Source: J061 sp003695725 [NCBI: Candidatus Schekmanbacteria bacterium] (GTDB lineage: Bacteria > Schekmanbacteria > GWA2-38-11). From it: a stretch of 5,126 nucleotides of DNA. Positions 1 to 5,126 of the stretch are shown here, piece after piece. The stretch is from NCBI GenBank assembly GCA_003695725.1, contig RFHX01000054.1:1-5126 (forward strand), given 5' to 3'. Under the pieces are notes generated by a model that did not search any database, was not told the origin of the DNA, and saw only the letters and a program-made list of their open reading frames with translations. The position numbers were made by a program, and so were the translations under genes. The first letter of the stretch is position 1; each line of letters begins with the position of its first letter.

Positions 1-132
1 ATATAAAAAAATAGAAATAAAATTTTTATTACAAAAAAATATCTCTTGACTGAAACATACCATAGTGAAAAGTTTTTATTGAAAATTATAGGAATAAAGA
101 TTTGAATGAGGGGGGGTGATTTTTTTTAAAAA

Positions 133-163
133 CTTCATTTTTTTATAGACAAAAAAAATGAAG
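133..163. repeat. 12-bp perfect inverted repeat upstream of exported-protein gene
   Basis: The left arm (133-144, CTTCATTTTTTT) pairs perfectly with the right arm (152-163, AAAAAAATGAAG) around a 7-nt loop. Only three of the twelve pairs are G-C, so as an RNA hairpin it is weak, and no U-tract follows on the + strand. It ends 15 bp before a TATAAT box and therefore covers the place where a -35 element would lie, so an operator-like role is possible. It could also be the remains of a terminator for a gene left of the window, or chance pairing of A and T runs. Confidence 0.45.
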
Positions 164-177
164 GGCGTTATTGTTAA

Positions 178-183
178 TATAAT
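178..183 (+). promoter_or_regulatory. Candidate -10 box (TATAAT) for the exported-protein gene
   Basis: A perfect TATAAT lies 35 nt before the ATG at 219, which would give a leader of roughly 30 nt containing the strong ribosome binding site. No convincing -35 hexamer sits 16-18 nt upstream, because that region is occupied by the A/T inverted repeat. The promoter may depend on an activator, or the match may be chance in AT-rich DNA. Confidence 0.35.
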
Positions 184-205
184 TTTTGAATTAATAACAT
201 TTTTT

Positions 206-214
206 AGGAGGAGG
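206..214 (+). promoter_or_regulatory. Strong Shine-Dalgarno sequence (AGGAGGAGG)
   Basis: AGGAGGAGG ends 4 nt before the ATG at 219; its first AGGAGG core leaves 7 nt. It fixes the start codon of the exported-protein gene and is much stronger than anything in front of the other genes here, suggesting that this protein is made at a comparatively high rate. Confidence 0.85.
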
Positions 215-218
215 TAAT

Positions 219-872
219 ATGAAAAGAAAGTCTTCATTTTTTGTTGCTTTTGTCGTTTTCATCCTTTCAGCGGCGTTATGTCTCCCGGGGGCTTATGCAA
301 AGAAAAGCAAATATTTTGTAGTGGACAAATGTAAAATAAATAACAAAAATGTTACCCTTAACAAGCCCAAAAAAGGAGTGTCAAAGGCGGCAAAGATCTC
401 TCAGTCAGTATCTGCAACAAGACCTAAAATCAAACTTGAATTCGATAAACTTAAAAAAGGGAAATCAACTATCAAAATGACTCTCGAATTCACGCCAGTT
501 GATACGAATGATCAAAGACGCATCACAATGACTGCTGCTGTCATCGTAAAGACAGACAAGAAGGGCAAAAAGATTACACTTTCAAAGGTCAAAGGAAATG
601 AATTTAAATATACAGGTACCTTGTCAGACGGCTCACCTGCAAATGGCGGCACACTCGATGTAAATGGCAAGGATGCTCTAACAGCAAGAAAGAAAACCTG
701 TACATTGAATTCTGAAGTTCTTCTCAATGCCTTGACTGCAGAAGACAAGATTGGACAAATTGGTAAACAAGTTGGAGACTACACTTATAAACTTACTCTC
801 TCAGGGGCTAAGTTCAAACTTAAAAAGAGAAATCTCAAAAAGATTAAAGGAACACTTAGCGTAACAGAATAA
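219..872 (+). CDS. Lysine-rich exported protein of unknown function
   Basis: This 217-residue protein is not one I recognise. Residues 1-27 form a Sec signal peptide: basic MKRK, a hydrophobic stretch to about residue 22, then AYA with likely cleavage after Ala27. Cys21 is in the signal but lacks Gly/Ala/Ser before it, so it is not a convincing lipobox. The predicted mature part (about 190 residues) has 39 Lys and 5 Arg against 16 acidic residues, so it is strongly basic. It has two cysteines (38 and 161) that could form a disulfide. Alternating hydrophobic and polar residues, as in EFKYTGTL and YTYKLTLSG, suggest beta strands joined by lysine-rich turns. The start is fixed by the strong ribosome binding site, and a terminator 23 nt after the stop makes it a single-gene unit. 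Binding to an anionic partner such as a cell-surface polymer is only inference from charge. Confidence 0.85.
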   Translation: MKRKSSFFVAFVVFILSAALCLPGAYAKKSKYFVVDKCKINNKNVTLNKPKKGVSKAAKISQSVSATRPKIKLEFDKLKKGKSTIKMTLEFTPVDTNDQRRITMTAAVIVKTDKKGKKITLSKVKGNEFKYTGTLSDGSPANGGTLDVNGKDALTARKKTCTLNSEVLLNALTAEDKIGQIGKQVGDYTYKLTLSGAKFKLKKRNLKKIKGTLSVTE

Positions 873-894
873 AGAAAACTATTTAAGCTCTTTC

Positions 895-934
895 AAGCCC
901 CGCTTCTATATATGTGGCGGGGCTTTTTGTTTTT
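895..934 (+). terminator. Intrinsic terminator after the exported-protein gene
   Basis: AGCCCCGC (896-903) pairs perfectly with GCGGGGCT (917-924), with a further A-T pair at 895/925, around a 13-nt AU-rich loop. It is followed by a T-rich tract (924-934, interrupted by one G). It is the most GC-rich hairpin in the window, lies 23 nt after the stop codon, and separates this gene from the tRNA-tilS unit. Confidence 0.93.
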
Positions 935-1069
935 AAAAATGTTCGCAACTCAAAGAAGAAATTATTTGCACTTTTTTTCAAGCTTTATACTTGGCTTCTG
1001 ATACCAATAAGGGTGTTTCTGTTGAGCTAAAAATAATGGATGAATTCTAATTTATCCTGTCAATTTCAC

Positions 1070-1097
1070 TTGACATTTCTAATTAAAAATTTAGACT
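1070..1097 (+). promoter_or_regulatory. Candidate sigma70-type promoter for tRNA-tilS
   Basis: A perfect -35 TTGACA (1070-1075) is followed after 16 nt by TAGACT (1092-1097, four of six matches to TATAAT). Transcription would start near 1104, about 58 nt before the mature tRNA 5' end, leaving a 5' leader for RNase P to remove. The -10 match is modest. TGTAAT at 1105-1110 is a rival -10 but has no good -35. Confidence 0.45.
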
Positions 1098-1161
1098 GCA
1101 TTCTTGTAATAAATCTCTTTTTTTGCCTTTTCTGATAAAAATTTTTAACCTCTTAATTGAA

Positions 1162-1235
1162 GGCGGTGTAGCTCAGATGGTTAGAGCATGCGGCTCATAT
1201 CCGCAGTGTCCGGGGTTCGATTCCCTGCACCGCCA
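1162..1235 (+). tRNA. tRNA with CAU anticodon, probably elongator tRNA-Met
   Basis: The full cloverleaf folds. The acceptor stem has seven Watson-Crick pairs (GGCGGTG with CACCGCC), the D stem is GCTC/GAGC with a 9-nt loop, and the anticodon stem TGCGG/CCGCA encloses loop CTCATAT with anticodon CAT at 1196-1198. The variable loop is 5 nt and the T arm has loop TTCGATT with one G-T pair in the stem. The discriminator is A1235 and CCA is not encoded. The G1-C72 pair and the lack of three consecutive G-C pairs at the base of the anticodon stem rule against initiator tRNA. Two identities remain: elongator Met, or the minor tRNA-Ile whose C34 is converted to lysidine. The acceptor sequence GGCGGTG matches Bacillus elongator tRNA-Met as I recall it, and the C4-G69/C5-G68 pairs used by E. 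coli TilS are absent (G-C here), so Met is favoured. Its position just before tilS leaves the Ile option open. Confidence 0.95.
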
Positions 1236-1267
1236 TAAAAATATCTAACTTACCTTTTAAAACTTTT

Positions 1268-2689
1268 ATGCCATACAGCTTAAACGAAAAAGACCCGCCA
1301 GTAAGAAAATCACTTGAAACAGTTGAAAAATACAATATGTTGAAGGAAGGTGAGAAGGTTTTGATAGCCCTTTCAGGAGGTCCTGACTCTATATTCCTAT
1401 TACATCTTTTCAACGATTTTTTAAAAACAAAATATTCTCTCAAGCTCCACATTGCCCACCTCAATCACGGAATAAGAGAGGGGGAAAGTGAAAGAGATGA
1501 GGAATTTGTCATTAAAACAGCTGACAATCTCGGAATCGACATAACTATTGAAAAAATTGATGCCTTTGCAGAAAAAAGAAAATATGGCACTTCACTTGAA
1601 TCTGCATGCCATTTTGAAAGAATAGGTTTTTTAAGAGAAACTGCAAAAAAAATCACAGCCAGTAAAATCGCATTAGGTCATACTTTAGATGACAGGATTG
1701 AATCCTTCTTTATGAATGTCCTGCGAGGCACAGGTGTATCAGGTATGAAGGGCATCTCGCCTGTGAATAAAAAATACAACATCATCAGACCATTGATTGA
1801 TTTGGCAAAAAAAGAGATTGAAGAATATCTATCAGCTCATCAAATTGAATATGTGAAAGATTCATCGAATTTAGTCCTAAAATATGAAAGGAATATCATA
1901 AGAAGCAAACTAATACCTTCTATAGAAGAAATCAAACCTTCATTCAAATCTGCATTGAGAAGGTCAATGAATGCGGCGGCAGACGACGATGATTTTTTGA
2001 ATGATATATGCAAAAAAGAACAGAACATAGCTATAATTGAAGAAAACAAAGACTTTATTCTCCTAAACAAAGAACATTTCAAAAAACTGCACAGGTCAAT
2101 AGGAAAAAGACTTCTAATCATTATTCTTGCAAAATACAAAAGCCCCAAGACAAGAATCAGCAGTTTTCATATTGAAAGAGCTCTTGAATTCATTTGCCAA
2201 TCAAAGCATGGTACGGAATTCCATTTGCCGTCAGGGATCCGTTTCATCAATAGTTATGGCAAGATTTTCATCAAAATCATTAGTGAAGATGAAAGAAAAG
2301 AGGAAGCCCTTTCTTTCATAAATCCTCCATCTGAAACAAAGCTCAACGGATTCCCCTACACTATTTCCTCAGCAATTCTTGAAAGGAATGAAGTAAAAAA
2401 TCTGAAATCAGGGCAAAGTGAGGCGTTTCTCGATTTAAATCAATTGAGTCTTCCTTTAAAGGTAAGAAGAAGAGAAGAGGGAGATTTCTTTTATCCTTTA
2501 GGGAATAAAGGGAAAAAGAAACTCAAAGATTTTTTTATCAACCTCAAAATTCCTAAAGATGAAAGGGATAAAATTCCAATTGTCCTCTCAGGAGACGACA
2601 TCGTATGGGTAGCAGGCTATAGAATAAACGACAAATTTAAAGTAACAAAAAATACAAAAAAAATTCTCCATCTTAAAATAAAAAAATAA
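1268..2689 (+). CDS. tilS: tRNA(Ile)-lysidine synthase TilS
   Basis: TilS uses ATP to adenylate C34 of the minor CAU-anticodon tRNA-Ile and attaches lysine, changing its codon specificity from AUG to AUA and its identity from Met to Ile. It acts in the cytoplasm. The 473-residue protein has the N-type ATP pyrophosphatase fold: P-loop SGGPDS at 36-41, HLNHGIR at 64-70, and GHTLDDRIES at 137-146, aligned with the family's HxxDDQxET. Further family segments are RPLIDLAKKEI (174-184) and DSSN...YERNIIRSKLIP (198-217). The C-terminal TilS domain (about 396-466) contains KVRRREEGDFFYPLG, a KKLKDFF segment and WVAGYRI. Length is typical of the full two-part enzyme. The ATG at 1268 is chosen because the helix before the P-loop (residues 12-28) is normally present and no other in-frame start lies upstream; Met24 would remove it. 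No Shine-Dalgarno sequence precedes this ATG. The gene lies 32 nt after the tRNA and is probably co-transcribed with it. The usual neighbours hpt and ftsH are absent downstream. Confidence 0.96.
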   Translation: MPYSLNEKDPPVRKSLETVEKYNMLKEGEKVLIALSGGPDSIFLLHLFNDFLKTKYSLKLHIAHLNHGIREGESERDEEFVIKTADNLGIDITIEKIDAFAEKRKYGTSLESACHFERIGFLRETAKKITASKIALGHTLDDRIESFFMNVLRGTGVSGMKGISPVNKKYNIIRPLIDLAKKEIEEYLSAHQIEYVKDSSNLVLKYERNIIRSKLIPSIEEIKPSFKSALRRSMNAAADDDDFLNDICKKEQNIAIIEENKDFILLNKEHFKKLHRSIGKRLLIIILAKYKSPKTRISSFHIERALEFICQSKHGTEFHLPSGIRFINSYGKIFIKIISEDERKEEALSFINPPSETKLNGFPYTISSAILERNEVKNLKSGQSEAFLDLNQLSLPLKVRRREEGDFFYPLGNKGKKKLKDFFINLKIPKDERDKIPIVLSGDDIVWVAGYRINDKFKVTKNTKKILHLKIKK

Positions 2690-2739
2690 TCTGCTTCTCA
2701 TCTTCATAATGACTTATCCAAATTAATTTAAACTTATTC

Positions 2740-2767
2740 TTGATTTTATGAATTTCAGGTTTATAAG
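2740..2767 (+). promoter_or_regulatory. Candidate promoter for the KaiC-like gene
   Basis: TTGATT (2740-2745, four of six matches to TTGACA) is followed after 16 nt by TATAAG (2762-2767, five of six). The start would be near 2774, giving a leader of about 31 nt. It sits in the 115-nt gap after tilS, in which I see no terminator hairpin, so read-through from tilS is also possible. Confidence 0.45.
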
Positions 2768-2804
2768 ATAATAATGTGATAATTAACCATTTTAATGGGG
2801 TCAG

Positions 2805-4328
2805 ATGGAGCTTTTAAAATCAGGAATTCCCGGCCTTGATGAAATCTTTCAAGGAGGCATACCAAGAGAAAATTGTCTTCTTGCTGAAGGACCGGCAGGC
2901 TCAGGGAAAACGACTTTCGGACTTCAATTCATATATAATGGCGCTACCCGCTACAATGAGAATGGACTAATTATCACCTTGGAAGAAAAACCTGCAATGC
3001 TTTATCGCGATGCTTATAACTATGGCTGGAATCTAAAAAAACTGGAAAAGGAAAATAAGATAAAAATTATTCCTACTTCACCTCAAACTCTGATTGATAT
3101 GATTTCAAATCCTACAAGCCACATAAACAACATCTTTGAAGAAATGAATATCAAACGAATATTTATCGACTCCATAAGCCATTTCAGACAAATAGCCGAA
3201 AACAATCTTCATTACCGTGAACTAATCAACAAACTTATTTATGCTGTTTCAGACAAAAACGCATTTATTGTACTTTCAAGGGAATTGCCGGGTTATAGTG
3301 AAAACAATCTTTTCTCTGATGAAGTGTATCTCGTCGATACTGTCATACGGTTGACATATGAATCCTGTGGGAATAGGAGAAGAGAAAGGTTTATAGAAAT
3401 CCTCAAATCTCGGGGTCAGGATTATATTTCGGGAAAACACTCCTTTATCTTCGATACGACAGGAATTCATATTTTCCCTTCCTGCTTTCTGAAAAACTAC
3501 GATATAAATGATATTCCCTCCTCTGAAACTGCAAAATTGAGCACAGGAATTGAGGGGCTCGATGAAATGCTGGGTGGAGGACTCAGCGTTGGGAAAACAG
3601 CGCTCATAACAGGGTCAAGCGGGACAGGGAAAAAAACAATAGGAATACAATTTCTAAACGAAGGTTTTACTCATAATGAAAACGGGCTATTTGTTACACT
3701 GCACAACAGACCTGAGGACATCATTCATTCAGCACTATCTTATTCGATAAATCTTGACGTAGCACTTAAAAAGAGGATGCTTGAAATTCTTTATCGTTCG
3801 CCAATGGAACTGATTGCCGATGAACTTTCCCACTCGATCAGAAAAATCTGCTCAGAAATGAATATTAGAAGAGTTGTAATAGATTCACTCAATGACTTAA
3901 GCGATTCAATAAAAGATAAGGATTACTTTAAAAATTTTCTCTTTTCACTATGCGATTTCTTTTCAAACAAAGGAATTACCACCATATTGACTCTCGACCT
4001 CAATGAAATGTTCAGTGCATCTGAAAGTGAAAACAGTGAAATAATGGGGCTAATTCCAGCCGTAATTTCACTTCGTTATGTAGAACTCGAAAGTGAAATA
4101 AGAAGGGCTGTTTCAGTAATCAAAGTAGGCGGCTCATATCATGACCGTAGTATCCATGAATACATTATCTCAAATAAGGGAATGGAAGTTTTAGAAAAAT
4201 TCGAAGGTAGAGAAGGTTTGATGAGCGGTTCACCGAAAAAAATTGATATACAGCTTCAAGAAATCTTAGGGAATATGGCTCTTTATGAAAGAGCTGTTAA
4301 AAAAAATCGTGGTATCGACGACCATTAA
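2805..4328 (+). CDS. Two-domain KaiC-like (RecA/RAD55 family) ATPase with degenerate second domain
   Basis: This 507-residue protein has two tandem KaiC domains, close to cyanobacterial KaiC in length (519). Domain 1 (about 4-226) opens with SGIPGLDEIFQGG and has Walker A GPAGSGKT at 29-36, the catalytic pair E60-E61, Walker B IFIDS with D122, and K201/R203 matching the KaiC interface residues. Domain 2 (about 246-480) opens with STGIEGLDEMLGGG and keeps Walker B VVIDS with D360. Its Walker A reads GSSGTGKK (270-277), with Lys where Thr or Ser binds Mg, and the Glu pair is H300-N301. C-terminal segments SLRYVE, GGSYHD and SGSPKKI align with KaiC CII, but the clock phosphosites Ser431/Thr432 are Met414/Gly415. 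I infer ATP hydrolysis in domain 1 and a structural or nucleotide-sensing domain 2, probably in a hexamer. The start is the only good one: TAA at 2793-2795 closes the frame just upstream, and only a weak GGGG precedes the ATG. A sensor-like gene follows 150 nt downstream. A circadian role is unlikely, since no kaiA or kaiB is visible and the phosphosites are missing. Confidence 0.93.
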   Translation: MELLKSGIPGLDEIFQGGIPRENCLLAEGPAGSGKTTFGLQFIYNGATRYNENGLIITLEEKPAMLYRDAYNYGWNLKKLEKENKIKIIPTSPQTLIDMISNPTSHINNIFEEMNIKRIFIDSISHFRQIAENNLHYRELINKLIYAVSDKNAFIVLSRELPGYSENNLFSDEVYLVDTVIRLTYESCGNRRRERFIEILKSRGQDYISGKHSFIFDTTGIHIFPSCFLKNYDINDIPSSETAKLSTGIEGLDEMLGGGLSVGKTALITGSSGTGKKTIGIQFLNEGFTHNENGLFVTLHNRPEDIIHSALSYSINLDVALKKRMLEILYRSPMELIADELSHSIRKICSEMNIRRVVIDSLNDLSDSIKDKDYFKNFLFSLCDFFSNKGITTILTLDLNEMFSASESENSEIMGLIPAVISLRYVELESEIRRAVSVIKVGGSYHDRSIHEYIISNKGMEVLEKFEGREGLMSGSPKKIDIQLQEILGNMALYERAVKKNRGIDDH

Positions 4329-4464
4329 TAAAAAATTTTTTTTCATTCAATATCACCAATTATTTCTTGCATTGTAAATTAGCAAATGTTTAAAATATTT
4401 GTTGAATGTAATTAAGTTATAAAATTAATTATAAATATTTTTATTTTCGCTAAATAAAGTTTGT

Positions 4465-4468
4465 GGAG
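4465..4468 (+). promoter_or_regulatory. Ribosome binding site (GGAG) deciding the sensor gene start
   Basis: GGAG lies 10 nt before the ATG at 4479. It is a moderate Shine-Dalgarno match in an otherwise A/T-only spacer and supports that ATG as the start of the gene that runs off the window. Confidence 0.6.
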
Positions 4469-4478
4469 TTCGTTCAAA

Positions 4479-5126
4479 ATGGTTGATTCATTTGATGACT
4501 TCCTTCAAAAAATTGCTAATTCCACTGCAAAAATAGAGATAATAAATTACTTCCAAAACAATCCTTCAGCCATTGATTCACCGCAAGGCTTGAGTCGATG
4601 GATCAATATTGACCCTCTTGAAATTGAAAATGAATTGGAAGACTTAGTGGAAAGCGGTATTCTTCTAAAAGAAAATGCCGGCACTCATTCACTCTACCGT
4701 TATTCTCCGCGCAAAGAATTCTCTACTTTCATATCTAATCTCTTCAACGCGCGCTCATATTATGAAAAGAAGATAGCCGAACTTGAAAAGGAAAAAAACT
4801 CTATCTCAGACAGGTTTACAAAAGAGATAATCAGAGAGAAAGGGAAAACCAAAACTATAATAGAAAGTATGAATGAAGGAATACTTGTCCTAAATAATGA
4901 AGCTAAAATTTTGACTGTAAATTCATTGGCGAGGGATATTCTATCAATAAAAGAGAGTGATCCAACAGGAAAAGACTTTTTCTCCATCATATCATCAGAT
5001 AAAAGAAAAGATTTGATGAAGTTAATTTCAGAAAATGAGAATGGAACTTTTGAAATAAAGTTGGAGGAAAATAAAAAAGAATCTTTTTACAAGGTCAATA
5101 TATCAGAATTGAGAGATGACTCAGAC
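4479..5126 (+). CDS. Predicted winged-helix/PAS sensor protein, 3' end beyond the window
   Basis: The frame stays open from the ATG to the last base of the window (216 codons), so this is the N-terminal part of a longer protein. Residues about 5-78 look like a winged helix-turn-helix: a helix with AKIEIINYFQNNP, a recognition-type helix with PLEIENELEDLVESGIL, and a wing ending LYRYSP. Residues about 92-125 are charged and heptad-like (YYEKKIAELEKEKNSI), suggesting a coiled coil or signalling helix. From about 127 a PAS domain begins: IIESMNEGILVLNNEAKILTVNSLARDIL is interrupted by no stop and has the family's GxLVxN and VNxxA features. No membrane segment is visible, so it is probably cytoplasmic. 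The missing C-terminus could hold a histidine kinase, a cyclase, an AAA+ domain or only PAS repeats; the visible part does not decide this. It follows the KaiC-like gene in the same direction, and a joint signalling role is inferred from that. Confidence 0.82.
   Translation, partial: MVDSFDDFLQKIANSTAKIEIINYFQNNPSAIDSPQGLSRWINIDPLEIENELEDLVESGILLKENAGTHSLYRYSPRKEFSTFISNLFNARSYYEKKIAELEKEKNSISDRFTKEIIREKGKTKTIIESMNEGILVLNNEAKILTVNSLARDILSIKESDPTGKDFFSIISSDKRKDLMKLISENENGTFEIKLEENKKESFYKVNISELRDDSD

Noticed and set aside
46-51. TTGACT as a -35 element
   Set aside because: No -10 hexamer lies 16-18 nt downstream, and it is far from the first gene.
279-281. Lipoprotein cysteine (Cys21 of the exported protein)
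   Set aside because: The residue before it is Leu, not Gly/Ala/Ser, and a good signal peptidase I site (AYA, 25-27) follows.
512-748. Minus-strand reading frame inside the exported-protein gene
   Set aside because: It lies wholly antisense to a gene with a signal peptide and strong ribosome binding site, and has no recognisable domain.
1162-1235. Initiator tRNA-fMet
   Set aside because: It has a G1-C72 pair instead of the C-A mismatch, and lacks the three consecutive G-C pairs of the initiator anticodon stem.
1195-1464. 89-codon minus-strand reading frame overlapping the tRNA and the tilS start
   Set aside because: It is antisense to both; its last residues (AVQGIEPRTLRI) are the typical spurious translation of a reversed tRNA gene.
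1465-2321. Short frames inside tilS (minus 1465-1656, minus 1840-2148, plus 2127-2321)
   Set aside because: They overlap conserved TilS coding sequence in other frames and show no domain or ribosome binding site.
3276-3470. Minus-strand frame inside the KaiC-like gene
   Set aside because: It is antisense to conserved KaiC domain 1 sequence.
2805-4328. Circadian clock kaiC
   Set aside because: The phosphosites and domain 2 catalytic residues are missing, and no kaiA or kaiB is seen; it is better called KaiC-like.
4308-4345. Terminator after the KaiC-like gene
   Set aside because: Only a 4-bp TGGT/ACCA stem across the stop region, about 12 nt from the T run at 4337, so the structure is too weak; read-through to the sensor gene is possible.
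4396-4435. Promoter for the winged-helix/PAS gene
   Set aside because: Several TATAAA-like boxes (4418-4423, 4430-4435) exist, but none has a fair -35 at proper spacing; in such A/T-only DNA these are expected by chance.
4760-4990. Minus-strand frame with hydrophobic residues that could be read as a small membrane protein
   Set aside because: The plus strand here encodes a coiled coil and PAS domain; antisense of A-rich Lys/Glu codons gives Phe/Leu/Ser-rich translations by default.

Overview
The window is AT-rich bacterial DNA with every supported gene on the + strand. TilS, the bacterial tRNA-Ile lysidine synthase, together with purine-rich ribosome binding sites and a GC-hairpin/U-tract terminator, points to a bacterium. 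A KaiC-family ATPase with an apparent PAS sensor gene beside it would fit an environmental, possibly uncultivated, lineage. I cannot name a phylum from sequence alone.

Layout. Positions 1-218 are AT-rich leader DNA with a 7-G tract, a 12-bp inverted repeat and a TATAAT-like box. They precede a gene for a small, very lysine-rich exported protein of unknown function (219-872), which ends in a clear intrinsic terminator (895-934). The spacer 935-1161 carries a plausible sigma70-type promoter (TTGACA/TAGACT) and no gene I can support. A tRNA with a CAU anticodon follows (1162-1235). Only 32 nt later comes tilS (1268-2689), whose enzyme modifies a CAU-anticodon tRNA. Next is a two-domain KaiC-like ATPase (2805-4328) behind its own candidate promoter. 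Last is the 5' part of a sensor-like gene (4479 to the window end) encoding a predicted winged helix, a coiled coil and the start of a PAS domain; it runs off the edge.

How the genes work together. There are three separate units. The exported protein is a single-gene unit closed by its terminator. The tRNA and tilS probably share a transcript, because no terminator lies between them and tilS lacks a Shine-Dalgarno sequence. The KaiC-like ATPase and the winged-helix/PAS protein are likely a signalling pair, inferred from adjacency and orientation.

The most notable point is that the second ATPase domain of the KaiC homologue has lost the Walker A Thr, the catalytic Glu pair and the clock phosphosites, while the first domain keeps its ATPase residues. 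This suggests an asymmetric ATPase/pseudo-ATPase rather than a circadian oscillator. I see no mobile element, CRISPR array or prophage sequence.
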